DNA from: Circinella minor
Lineage: Eukaryota > Mucoromycota > Mucoromycetes > Mucorales > Lichtheimiaceae
Direction: 5' to 3'
NCBI GenBank assembly: GCA_016758965.1
Contig: JAEPRB010000027.1
Span: forward strand, 1 to 64,000
Length of the DNA stretch: 64,000 nucleotides
Part shown: piece by piece, positions 1-14,686 of the stretch
Layout of the letters: each line of letters starts with the position of its first letter
Position numbering within the stretch: position 1 is the first letter of the stretch
Translations under genes and position numbers: made by a program
The notes under the pieces: generated by a model
The model's database searches: none
What the model was told of the DNA's origin: nothing
Seen by the model: the letters and a program-made list of their open reading frames with translations, nothing else

Positions 1-684
1 CACCTTTTTTTTAGACTGTCCCTTTTTCTTTCTTTCTGTAGAATTTTAACCCGACCCGACCCGAATTTTATTTTTTATTGTTCCTTATTGTATTTAATAA
101 CTATTCTTTTTTTTTTCCTTCTTCTTTTTCGATTCCATTCATTTTCTATCACAATGGCATATGGATGTTCAGGATCCTATGAAAAAAAAAACAGTGCAAC
201 CAATATATCCACGTGGTGTTCATTTTTGATTCTATGCAAGACACCAATAATGATTTATAACATCCTTATTCATTTTTTTTTTCAAATTCTTATTCAATAT
301 CTTGCCGAGAAATATTAGTAACTTAATTGATCTACATTTATATATAACCAACTCAAAACCAGTAGACACAGTGTGTTAATAAGTGTCCCTCAGCACTTTA
401 CCTGTACGTATAACCTGATTGTGTAAATGAGAAATGATGGGTGCTCCGATGTCGCCCTATAGAATAAACTAAAGATAATACTTGTTTAATACATCAAAAT
501 AATACAATGGCGTAAATTCATTAATTTATCTATCTAACATCCATCCATTATTTATTATTCTTCAGATTATAAACAAATAGTAATTAATCATTGAACAATG
601 AAATCCATATATAATTATTCTATATACTAAGTTTTAAATAACATATAATAAAAAAAAAACTCAATAATGGGAATACTCAAGTAT

Positions 685-778
<94 letters not shown>

Positions 779-862
779 AATAGATTGATAGATAGAATAG
801 GATACATTTCAGTCATTAATAATATAAAATCACTATTTTTTTTTTAAAAAAAAAAAAAAAAC
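1..862. other. AT-rich non-coding stretch with long poly-A tract
   Basis: No open reading frame with protein-like composition is visible. The stretch lies downstream (3') of the DOP1 coding exons. It contains a run of about 90 A residues broken only by a short ATTTTA (about 687-775) and further A/T runs near 841-860. If DOP1 continues through the strong GTAAGT donor at its last visible exon, this DNA would be part of a long intron; I looked for the conserved DOP1 C-terminus here on the minus strand and did not find it. A short GC-richer patch near 420-475 (minus) is bounded by AG and GTAAAG and could be read as an exon, but its translation does not resemble DOP1. Confidence 0.5.
687..775. repeat. 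Poly-A tract (~90 bp)
   Basis: Nearly pure A homopolymer with one short ATTTTA interruption. Such a length is at the edge of what sequencing and assembly resolve, so the exact length should not be trusted. Confidence 0.9.
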
Positions 863-3800
863 TTACACTGCACGCGTTCGTAAAGCAGGACCAATCACAT
901 AATAGACAAGATTATTTAAAAGTGAATTGATTCTATCTTGATCACCAATCAATTGAGGTAAATTGGGAATTACTGTCGATGCCAAAAAACTATTGACTTG
1001 AGCAATCATTACATCTTCTCGAGATTTCCAACTGGCCTTTTTTTCCAAATCAGATACATTGCTTGATGACATGTTTCTTGCCGTATCACTCATTGTATCA
1101 GATAATGATAATGTATCTGTAGGTGTTCCTGGTGTATCATCCGATAAATGATGATGACTAGTTCCAGTAATACTATTACTACTGGCAGTATCATCATAAA
1201 CATTAGAACGTCGTAACCATAATCCTTGGTCAAAAGATCTTCCAGCAATTAATATACAGTAATCGACACAACGTTGATATAAATCTTGTGCATCTCGTCT
1301 TGCTTTTTTACGTTCTTCCATTCCTTTTGTTCCTAAAACTGTTGTTTGTGCTTGTGAACGTGTTAAACCATCCACTACAACAGTGAGAAAACGTAATAAA
1401 CCAGGAAAAATAGTTTTATAAGCTTGAGCTTGAGAAAGATAATCTCTGGCAAAAGAATGCATTAAGGGCCATAAATGGGCTAATGTATCCGTTTTCAATA
1501 AATTTTTGCAATAAATTTCTGCAAATCGTAAGATGGATGTATCGGTTCTAATTATCATATTATTAGTATAATATCCATTGCTTGTTATCTAAGCGTTTAC
1601 ATTTTATAATTTTTTGTTTCCTTCCCCCCCCCCACCACCAATAATAGATCTATACAAAAAAAAAAAAAAAAGCTTACAATTTCCCAGTTCGTTGAATATG
1701 TCTTCGGCGATGAACCTGCATGCCTGGAGTTCTTTGTCTTATACTATCTAAAAGTGTTGACAAAATATGATGAGGGGAACTTGCTGGTGTCGCTGATAAA
1801 ACTTCAATAGCAATTAAATCAAATTGATCTCTTGAAGCTTCATATTCAAGTGCAATAGGATTTTCCATGAAAAATATTTCAGTAAAACCTTCAATAAAGT
1901 CCACTGCACAATACTTGTATAATCGTTCAAAAATGGTTTCCAATCGTGCTTTTACATGATCCGCTGCATAAGCAAAACTTTGTAATACAGCATCCATCTT
2001 AGCCAATCCTAATGAGTCTGATGTTTCTTTATCCCAATGAGGTTGACGGAATACACGCCAGACATCTAGTAAGATGTGAAGGACGACAGGAAGGTGGAAT
2101 AACATAACATCACGTGCTCGAACATTGGCACGAAGCACCGGTTCATCTGCATGGACTAATTGTGCAAATCCTTTGAGTGTTGAAGTAGTAATATCTGAAG
2201 TCGTTCGAGGGATTGGCAACCATGTATCAAGACCATGAGTTGTTGGATGCCAATCGTCATTGAGTGTTCGATCCGTTAAACAATAAAGTAGAATTTTTTC
2301 GACACCATTTAAAAAGACCAAAATATCTTGTTCAGGTCCTCCAACACTAACAGCACTTGCTTCTTGTAAATAAGGTCCATGTTGATGCTGATAATGTTGT
2401 TTTTTGTTACTACGACTGGTAGTGGTAGTGGTGGTATATTCATCAGATACTTCTCCATGCATTAATAATCGTACTGCCGTATGACATAATGTGGTTTGTT
2501 CACAAACACACATTAAAATAGGAATCACCATTTGTCGAAATGCTCCACGCATATGTGGTAAAGAAGCAAGAACAAAATCCATCCAATGCTGTAAAATAGG
2601 TCGGTTACTTGCTAACATGAATGCATCCGTTACACATTTCACAAATAATGCAGATGTTGTACTTGCTAAATCAATTGCTTCAATAGCTTGTGGTGCAACC
2701 AATGCGTTATTTGTTGATGATATGGATGATGATGCTGTTGCTGCGCGAGGTACTGCATCACTTGCATATTGTGCCAACATGGCTTGTTCATTTTGTGCAC
2801 TATCAACGGAAGCTTTCCGACGACTATGACTACTACTACGTTGTTGATGTTGTTGTTGTTCTGGTGTTGAAGAACCTCCTCCAGGTTTATGAAATGCTGC
2901 AGCAGCAGTAATAGCCATAGTAGCATGTAATAAATGTAATAATTTTTGTTGTAATTCAAGATCATGAGTGTAGATACAAAAAACTAATTTGCGTAACACA
3001 CTTTCTTGTATCAATCGAGTCAATTTCATGTCAACATAGTCTAATTTTGATATGGTCTGGTATAAAAGTTCAGCTGCATGTAACTGAATACTACGCACTG
3101 ACTTGAGCATGTTGGATCGGTACTTGTCACATGGTTCAGTCTCAAGATATCTAAAATATAATTTAAAAATAAATAATCATTTTAAATTTCTTTTTTCTTT
3201 TTAAAGTTTAATAAATAAATGAATGCATTTTTGTTTTTTCTTTTGTTTTTACCGTAGTGAAATTTGAACTAATAATTCCAAGAAAGACAATCCAGTGCCT
3301 TCTAGTATTGTTATTGTTATTAATAAAGATAAAATTTTGTTAACATGTGATATTTTGCATTTATTTTATTATTATCTCTCTTTATTTTTTTTATATTCCG
3401 TTTCATCCGGATCAGTTGTGATATGAATATATATATTTACCTTGAAATTGGATACCCAAAGAAGCTTCAATTAATCCAGGCATTGCACCGGCCCCCGATG
3501 CGACTCTGTGATTTTTGCATGTTTTGAGAAATCCCAATGAGCCAAAATTGATTAATGACAACAAATGTCTAAACATATAATCAATGGTTGCCATATCAAA
3601 AGGTCGCATATACAAATAATAGGGTACCACGACAACATGTTCCATATTATCATAAAGTATTTGATGCTCATGTGGAATTTTCTTTTCTGTAGGTCGACGA
3701 ATAATATCTTTACTCAACATAGTAAGCACAAAAGGTTCTAATAATCGTACATAACTACGTAAATGACATCGTAACCATGTTTCTCCTACACGACGATCCA

Positions 3801-4124
3801 CAGGTGAAGAACCTTCTTGTAATAGATCCAAAATTAAAAACATGGGTCGTGCAAAAGTAGTTGCTGTTTGAACAATATCTTCTGAAAATTCCCACAAAAT
3901 ACCAAATTTTTCATAATTTAAAAGTCGTTCATTATCGTCTCGTGAAATCAAGTAGCTGGATAAGATGGTTTCAATTTGGTGTGGTAAAGATGCATCAGTT
4001 AGGAGCCATATCAATTGAGCTGTACGCATATGTAATAATGGTGCTGCTGGTGCCAAGTATCCCCACAGCTAATCTTGGAAATTCAGTTAAACTAGGTCTC
4101 TTTTTTTTTTCATAATATATACTT

Positions 4125-4171
<47 letters not shown>

Positions 4172-7100
4172 CAAAGAAAGATAGATATATATTACATACA
4201 TTATCCATAATATGTTTTGATACCGTTTTCTTCCTAAGAGCTCCTTCCTTGATAAATGGACGACGTCGCATTAATTGGGTCAACGTTGATAATCCTGCAT
4301 CCAATACACCAAACTCTCTCCCGTTCTCACAGCACATCAGTAATGTGTGAGTGAGTTGGTCTTGATCGTTTTGATCCCAAGAAAATTTTTCATCAGCATG
4401 CTTGGCAACCAACGTCAATACAGAACATACGGAATGCAATACTTTTTCCAATTGTGAATCAATACTTCGTAATCGTTTACCATCCACACCTACATCCACA
4501 CCACCTATACTATCCTTTTCTGGTGGAATAATATAACTTGAAACAAGACCTGATAAAAATTGAGTTAATTGATGCATGACTTCAGCTACTAAAATAGATC
4601 CTCGTATAGGTCCATATTGTGGACGATTTGCAAGAATATGGGTAGTAAGTCCTCCTGCTCCTCCGTCATAGGTTGCTGATAATGATGAAGTATGTGTTAT
4701 AGAAAGATCTCCTTCATCTTCTGATTCTTTCACAACCTTGATATCATCTTCATGTTTGTTGTTGTTATTGGTATTGGTATCATTGTTATTATTGATAGTG
4801 GTAGTAGAAGTACCGTTTTGTTTTGTTGTGGCTTCATGTATATTATTTGGACGTATTCCATAAAACTCGTGGGTATATTCGAGAATATCCATACCATTAT
4901 TAAACTCTTTTGTCTGTTTTTGTTGTGTAGATAATTTTTCTCCTGCTTCAGGTACTTTAGATGTACGACGGTCCCAAAAGACATTGTCAGGTATCATTTG
5001 TAAAATAATATGAATTAATTGTACACATTTATCCACTAAAGGAAGCATATCAATAAAGGATGGATGTCGAATTGATTCCTATAAAAAAAAACAAATAAAC
5101 GCCTTCATTTAGTTCACTTGTTATTTTTTTTTCGTTAAACACACTCACTCACTCACTCACTCACATACTCCGTATATTAACTCTTTTTTTTATTTCAAAA
5201 GAATAAATAATTACCTGTAATTTTTGTGTCATAGCTGATAAGATAAGGGGTAAATGCATTTGTCGAATTTCTTCATCAGTAAATTTGAATGATTTTAATG
5301 TAAATTCTATCAGTGTTAAATTTTTTAGATTGTTTTCCAAGTTGGCTGGTTTGAATACACCTGTTTTATCTGGAAAATTAGCATCGAAAAGAGCGAATAG
5401 TTTCATCCAAATTAAATAAGGTTCCATCATTTCCATCCACATATTGGCTGTTTGTACAATCTTTATACATATAAAAATAGCTTCATTAGATTTAACCATA
5501 TACAAAACGACCATAGTATCAATAGCAAATAACAATGACCTTTAATTAAATTATCTACTATTTACCTCTGCACTTGCTTCTACTTTATGTACTTGTGTTT
5601 GTAAACTAACAAGTGAATTTGTAAAGATACCTTGTACGATGGGTTGACCAATTTCCCATTTATCTAACAACGAAATAAGAATTTTATAGGGCCGTTGTGC
5701 TTCAATAATATACGTTTCTTGAATTTCATTTTGATATTGTTGACTAGAATTATGCTGTTCCAGATGATGTTGATGATGGTTACTATTGGTTGTAGTAAAA
5801 AATAATCCTCGTACAGCTTGTATAGCTGCTCTTTCACCAAATAATTTAAAATATTTCATTTGTGTTTGTGAATTACCATCGTCTCCCAAAAGCCAAGCAT
5901 ACAGTCGACGATTTAATGACATGTCTTTACGTAATACAATTGATAATGCAGCTTTCATGAGTACAACCAAGTCATCATAAGGAATTGTCCTATATTATAT
6001 AGAATATATATCTATGAGCTTTCCATTTCTGTCTCTATATATCTCTCTCTTGGGGGACTTTATATATATACTTACCGGTGCTTTAATGCAAAATTTTGTA
6101 CAAGCAATTCTAACATGCCACGTTGCACAAGTAGTTGCGCATCACCTAACGTAGCAGCAAAAGCACGGACCATATAACTAATACATTCATTACCTCCTAA
6201 TACAACAGATACTTCTATAATAATGAATAAGAACGCTTGTTAGTTTATTCTCCTCCACCGTCATCATTCATATATATATATATATATGTCATTTCCCTGC
6301 TTCCAATATATAATTTAACATACCTTCTGCATTGGTGATTTTAGGTAATCTCCGTAATAAATAATTAAGTGCTGGTGGTCGTAATCCAGGGTTACTAATC
6401 ATAACATGCCACGTACAACTGTAAAAGAAAGGAAGATCCACCATATCTGATAATTTATCCATCAGTTTTACGACCTATTATTGTTTTTATTTAATATTTG
6501 ATGTTAATTTTTTTTTCTTTTACCCCTCTATCACTCTTGCTTCCACTCTTTTATGCTACACATAAATATAAATGAGTATACCTTATCAAAGAATTCACTC
6601 CCTTCCTCATCCAATGCTGGTAATAATGCGATTATAAATCCACGCATAGCTGACCGTAATCGAGATTTCAATGGAAAATAATATTTTTCAAATATATCCA
6701 ATAATTGTGGCTATAATTATATATAAATTCATTCATTTAATATTTATCATATGATATAAATACTTGAATACATTTTCTTTCTTTTACCTTGACATGCATA
6801 GCAGCATATTGTACAAAAGGAAACAATCCAAGTGACCATAATGCTAAATCTTCCGCTAATTGATCCGTCTAATATTTTTAAATATAAATATATATATATC
6901 AGTAAAAGTTTTTTTATATCCTTTCCATTGAACATCAAGTAACAATATACATTAAAGAGAAAGTTTTTTTTTTTTTTTTTGTTGTCATAGTTATATATAT
7001 ATAAAAAAAAAAGAAAACCTACACCAATTGTTTCCAAGATATACGCGTAAACATCCAAAGTCTTTTGATGAACACCTGCAGGAAACCCTGGATTCAAACA

Positions 7101-7570
7101 TTGTGCTAGACGTTTGGCAACAGTATGTTTTCGTGGAATAACTGGAAATTGTGGATATGCTTGAAAAGACTATAATAATTATATATTATTTTATTTGTTT
7201 CGTTTCTAAAAAAAAAAAAAAAGTCCACAAGTTCTTTTCCTGTTTTCAATTTTTTTTTTCATCCCTTCCTGTGTGTACCTTAAGCAATCGACCAAGAAAC
7301 GAAATAATATCTGCCCATTCATTAACAGCATCAAATGAATTCAGATTTTTCTCGATCAATTGTACATATTTTCGAAATCTCGGGTCGCTTTGATAAGCTA
7401 GAAAAAAAAAAGGAGAGGAAAAAAAAGAAGAATAGAAAGTTCATCATTAAGTTATCATTTTCATATAAATAACAACGATGCGATTATAATAAATAAAAAG
7501 AAGGTTATGATTGAAATTATATATATATAAAAAAAGTTTCATGCATAAGTTTTATTTACCTTGTTCTTTA
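863..7570 (-). CDS. DOP1: DOP1/Dopey family protein, multi-exon, both ends unresolved
   Basis: DOP1 is a large leucine-rich protein that acts with MON2 and flippase Neo1/ATP9 at Golgi and endosomal membranes. Exons on the minus strand, all joining in phase: 7570-7560, 7397-7279, 7169-7023, 6868-6788, 6710-6582, 6474-6324, 6214-6076, 5989-5566, 5460-5215, 5078-4200, 4068-3441, 3301-3253, 3150-1678, 1547-863 (about 1720 codons). Family landmarks are the N-terminal NEWADIISFLGRLLK, AKRLAQCLNPGFPAGVHQK and LDVYAYI (Dopey N domain), then SLNRRLYAWLLG, an RR.GETWLRC segment, and near the end LVYYVIGPALR. The translation ends at TAA by 863, but the last codons overlap a strong donor (GTAAGT) and known homologues have some 200 more residues after the PALR motif, so the gene may continue left. 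The start is also open: the 11-nt first visible exon is preceded in frame by TAA and no ATG, so an upstream exon is required. Fungal homologues are typically 1700-1900 residues. Confidence 0.9.
4132..4168. repeat. (CA)n microsatellite in DOP1 intron
   Basis: A pure CA dinucleotide run lies in the intron between the exons ending at 4200 and starting at 4068 (minus strand). Confidence 0.9.
5141..5164. repeat. (ACTC)n microsatellite in DOP1 intron
   Basis: A tetranucleotide ACTC run sits in the intron between DOP1 exons at 5078 and 5215. Confidence 0.85.
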
Positions 7571-9812
7571 CTCTTGTGTTGATCCAGTTTGAAAAATTAG
7601 AAAGAGGGAAAAAGAAGAAGAAGAAGAAAAAAAAAAAAGAATGCGTTGGCGATCGTTCTAAAAGTAAAAAAAAAAAAAAGATGTAAAGTTTTCCGTCGCG
7701 ATGATATATATAATAAATATATAGATATAAAAGAAGCTTTTTTAATTTATTTTATTTCAGTTAAAAGAGAGCGGGTTTTTTATACCCGCATGATAAGGCC
7801 CGCCTTATACTTTTATAGAAATTTCAGGTTCTTCCGAGTTTTTGTCTTACCATTTAATAAATTTGAATAACTCAATTTTTTTTTTTATCTATTTACTCAA
7901 AATATGGTTGCATAATAGAATTAAATAAGTTATTTAAAAATTCTGTTTAAATATAAATAGACCAACTTTTCAATATTGTGCACGTAAACGAGAGTTATAC
8001 TACCTACCTAAACAAAACTTCATCCCTACCGACTGCCATATTCAGTGTACGTTTTCCTCTTGTTCTTATAACTAATATTATCATATATCGAAAGCATCAA
8101 AATGGCTTATTATATGATAAGTACATAATTACTTTAGTACACCGACATTTATTAAGGTAAAAAAAAAAAAACGAAATCAATCATCAACTTTTCATTTTTG
8201 ATATTGTTAATATATATTAGCCTTGATATGATTACTATAGTATCTGTATAGTGTTTTTCTTTTTAACCCATTTTTTTTTATCATCAGTGGGTGTCAAATA
8301 TACAGTATAAAAATGATTGATTGACGCGACAGACTAGTTTTCACATACCTGGAAGGTTGATATACGTAGTTAAGAGAATTTGTTGTTAATGGTGACCCTG
8401 TAGAAATTGTAGTTGTTGGGTTCAAACTTGCTTCTTCCCAGTTATAACACGTTGATTACAACCATATTTTCCTTCTTCATCTTCCTCCCTTAGTTTAATA
8501 CGAATACGTTTTGTATCATCAACAGCGCATCAAAAGATCGTTTTGAAAAAGCAAATCTGAAGCTAATGGTGAAAAACTTTGAAAATTTTCTTGAATAGAT
8601 AAATAATTGCTTTTTATCACATCAGATTGAAATAAAAGAAATAAAGAATAAATATACTTTTCTTACGTTACATAAACTGAACAAGAGTTTACTATATGAA
8701 TGATTTATTGCTTGGTAATAAAATTGCTCCATTTCTTTGCAAAAATATACTGTTATCTTTTCACCACATTTATGATAGATTAAGATGAAGGTGGTGGATT
8801 CGTTTTTTGGTAACTGACGATGAATGAAAAAAAAATCTTAATGTCGTATTGTACATTATTGAAATATTTGAACGATAAAATCATTCTGTGTATTTTTGCT
8901 AATTGTAAATAACTTTGAGAGAAGAATTACATATATCACAGTAAGGAGATGATGAAAAAAAAAAGTAGATTATTATTATTTAATTACCCTTTATTTATCT
9001 TTCTTTTGTTTCCTTACTTATCAATGTCGTCAAATGGAAAAGGATAGTAAGATGTTTTTGCGTGAATAAATATAAAGATTATATTGGATTGCTATGGAAT
9101 TGTAGAGGATCATAGCATTGATACATCTCTCATTACGTATAATAAATATGTACGTAATTATATTAGCGAAATAGATAATATTATTCCTACGTACGGATAT
9201 CAACTATCTAGACTCATATATTATATAAATAGTTCAGAACAATAAATATTGAGAGTATACAAGTTATTCTAAATTAGGAAAAAAATGGACTTTATTAACT
9301 GGATGATTCAAACACTATACATATTGACATTTTTTCTCATAACTTTTGATGTTATAAATCCAATCCAGAAACGGAACATTATTTATTGATGTTACTGCGT
9401 GTGATTTTTTTTTTATAGTTGATATTATACACCAAATTTTCTTCTATGATATAATCTCATCACCATGGAAAATAGTATATCCTTCTCCTGTTGCATGACA
9501 ACCAAGTAATCCTTTTTCTCATATTAATCAGCACAGTAAAAAAAAATATCCAACAATAATTCAAGTCAGCAAATTAAGCATAATTATTTAATTCCACATA
9601 TATATTTATTACCTAATTTATATTTCTAACATTAATGATATATATTTCAAAAAGAAAAGAAAAAAAAAAGTATATTGTTTTTTTTTTGGCTTCATGGGTG
9701 ATAATTAAAAGAGAAGATCGGAAGCAAACGGATCCATAAAATTTCACATGTTGAACAACAACAACCGCAATTTTTATTATTATTTTATTCGGATAACTTT
9801 TTTTATTATTTT
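7571..9812. other. Intergenic DNA upstream of DOP1 and downstream of SDH3, with a coding-like patch
   Basis: Mostly AT-rich and non-coding. The exception is 8349-8650 on the minus strand, where protein-like reading changes frame twice: a segment with SIQENFQSFSPLASDLL, then one with TKRIRIKLREEDEEGKYG, then one with NWEEASLNPTTTISTGS ending at a canonical GTATGT donor at 8349/8348. The last piece ends in codon phase 2, exactly the phase the 11-nt DOP1 microexon at 7570 needs. It may therefore be the DOP1 5' exon carrying sequence errors, or a decayed gene. No start codon in the right frame was found. Confidence 0.4.
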
Positions 9813-10826
9813 TTACAAAGAAGCAAGGTACAAGGTGCCAACAAGAGTACCACCCAATACAGCATAACCAGTCTTGTAAACATCCTTAATATCAATGAAC
9901 TTGGTAGCATCCCAAACCTATTAATAAAAAAATAAAATAAAATAAAAAAAGGGGGGTTAATTAATCCAACGTATGTATCAGAAAAAAAAAACGATAATAA
10001 TATTCTTTTTTTTTTTTATCGAACTTACCAAATGTCTAATACCATTCAAAGAATGGAAAACAAATGGAGCACCAATGATGGTCTTTGCAGCAACCTTAGC
10101 AGCAATGGGAGCAGCACCAACAGCGGAAATAATGGCAGCAGTATCAAATTGAATACCAACAGCAGGTCCAGCCAAATAAGCAAGAGCACCAGCATAGAAA
10201 CCTAATCGATCAAATCCATAAACCCCATTCATCAATATATATTTATATATTTGACATCTCCAGTAATAATAATAATAAATTAATAATCAAATATAGTATA
10301 ATATTTACCGGCACCAATAGCACAACCAGTAATTCTGTGAATACCAGACAAGTACCAAGTAATTTGAGGTTGATAGATTTCTAAATGAGGGGAAACAGGA
10401 CGAACCTTGCGTTGTTGACGCAAAAGCTCGGATTCAGCAGCAGGTGATTGTTCCATGGAAGGACGAGACGCGTTAAAGTGTCTAATAATGAATAATAATA
10501 ATGATATTTCGTTCATTATCAATATATATTCTCGAGTAAAAAAAAGACGTAATAAGCTTTTTCTTTTTTTTTTCATTACCTTAAGCCCATGGGTGCAACA
10601 GCAGAGGTGTTCTTGAACATGGCAGTACGAACTGCAGGGTCTAAAAATAAAAATAATAATTGAATGAAAAAAATAATATAAGTTAGTAAACCTGAAGGGG
10701 CCGTGTGGGAAGAGGGGGACCAATGAACAATGTCTAATTCTATTTTTTCGAGTAAATAAATAAGATATAATTTAATTATAAATTACTTTGAGCAACGGTT
10801 TTCAACATGGAGCGTGTAGCCAACAT
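9813..10826 (-). CDS. SDH3: Succinate dehydrogenase cytochrome b subunit (complex II), mitochondrial
   Basis: Membrane-anchor subunit of respiratory complex II in the inner mitochondrial membrane; it helps bind heme b and reduce ubiquinone with electrons from succinate. Five exons (10826-10787, 10640-10580, 10481-10309, 10201-10029, 9917-9813) join in phase to 183 aa, a normal length. The N-terminus (MLATRSMLKTVAQ) is basic and hydroxylated, like a mitochondrial presequence. The SdhC signature follows: RPVSPHLEIYQPQITWYLSG then IHRITG, with the conserved Ser and HR of the quinone/heme region. Helices around residues 100-120 and 125-150 carry a FVFHSLNGIRHLVWD motif whose His is the expected heme ligand, and the last helix ends YLASL-stop. 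It is divergently paired with ESA1, with 332 bp between start codons. Confidence 0.95.
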
Positions 10827-12808
<1,982 letters not shown>

Positions 12809-14686
12809 AATACCTTTCCCCCCCCCCTTTATCCTTCCTTCCTCTTCCCCCCCCGTTACTTTCTTTTTTTTTACGTACACATACATACAAACAAAAATTC
12901 CACATTTACATAAATAATACTCCTTCCCCCCCCTCACTCTTTTTTTTTCTTTTCAGACATACAAAAATCACATATTGTTTCATATACATTAGTCTATACA
13001 TTAAGCTGTAAATAACTTTCAAAGAATACCAAATATTATCTTTTCTTTTTTTTTTAACTCACTTCGCTAAAATAAGCATACTAATTTCATTCTTTTGTTT
13101 TTTTTTTAACTTTTGAAAATTATGGATGATATATAGTGATTATTCTTTTATATAAAGAAAGTGTATATATAATCCAAAGACATTTATCTACATATTTACG
13201 TCTATGTGTGTCGCATTTATTCTATATATACAGATTCTTGTTCCATGTCTTATTTTTATTTATTATTGGCCTAATTAGTACGGATTAGTGTAATTTCTCT
13301 ACCTATTCAATTTGATATCTATAAATAAAATCATCCAATTCCTCAGTTTATTTTAAACGAAAGAATACATCCCATCTAAACTACTAATAGTGTTTATCAT
13401 ATAAAATATGTTGAAACAAAATTAAAAATAATAATATATAAGCACACCGTTATTGTTTATAATATTCAATTGTAAATCAATAACGAACTCAGTGCATATA
13501 ATTTATGCAAAACATAAAAGTAATCTACATTCTTCTCTTTTCATGACAACATGTGATGTCCAATTGACCAATAATCATTCTTTATTTGATATTTTGCTTA
13601 ATTTTGTTGTTTTTTTGTTGTTGTTGCTATGTCTATTTGTTATGTTAAATACATGAGTATATGTAAATTATTATAATAAAATGGATGAATATCAGATATG
13701 CATAGTCGATCATCAAAAACTATTAATCTATCCTCCCTTGTATAAAACGTATGGAGTTCCCTATACGTATTTTTATACTCTTCTAAAAAAAAAGAGAAAT
13801 TTTATAGATGAATAAGTGAACAATATATCTGATTCATAATCACCCCTAGAAGGAGTTGAGAAGTGGATTCTTTTATATTCTACATCATTTTATCCCTTCT
13901 AGTAATTATATTTTCCCCTAAAAAAAAGCCAGTTAAAATAGAAAAATCTTATGAACTATTTCGTGTGGTTATCTTTTGCGTTATAATTCTTCTGTGTAAT
14001 TTCAAATTACATATATATAGAGAGAGAAATAGATTGTCAAATTCAAACATAATAATAACAAAGAAAAAGTATATTTAATAATAGATTTTACAGGTAAATT
14101 AATAAAGACTGGAGAAACATCTATGCATGTATAATGATATGCATCTATTTTTTTTTTATTTTTACAAACGGTTAAGAAAAAAGAGATATACCTACAATTC
14201 ATCTTCGTGGCAGCAAAGATAATTTTCTATTGGATGTAATAAAGATACTTTATTCTATTTTTCACCCCATTTAAATTTGTACGTTTCGCTTTTTTTTTTA
14301 TGTTCTATATATATCATGCAAATGATAGTACCATTTGTAACTAAAGGTTTTAATTCCTTAAATAATATTAACATTATACGGTATACAATAGATTGGGGCC
14401 CTTCTTTTTATCAGCTGAAGTTCAAGGGTACAGAAACGGCCCGACCTTTTTTTTTTTTTTACTTTTTTTTTTCTTTGGTGGAACTCATGCACTATCATCT
14501 GCTGGGATTGTGAACCTTTCTTTCTTCCGGTTCCTCTTTCTCAGGGGCGGATTTAAAATAATAATAATACATACTCCTTGATTCCGCTACCGAAAAAATA
14601 ATAATAATAATCATAATCTTGATCTCTTCTTTTTTTTTTTTCTTCTTCTTAATTTCTTTTTTAATTTTAATATAATTAATAATAAT
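12809..14686. other. Intergenic, AT-rich, no gene seen
   Basis: This stretch holds the ESA1 3' region (C- and T-rich tracts at 12819-12870 and 12925-12955) and the MATE gene upstream region, which has a pyrimidine run at 14625-14665 just before the ATG. Short ORFs here are low-complexity and not protein-like. Confidence 0.6.

Noticed and set aside
88..318. 76-codon plus-strand ORF with hydrophobic start
   Set aside because: Composed of poly-T/poly-A encoded Phe/Lys/Leu runs in AT-rich DNA; no conserved motif or neighbours supporting a gene.
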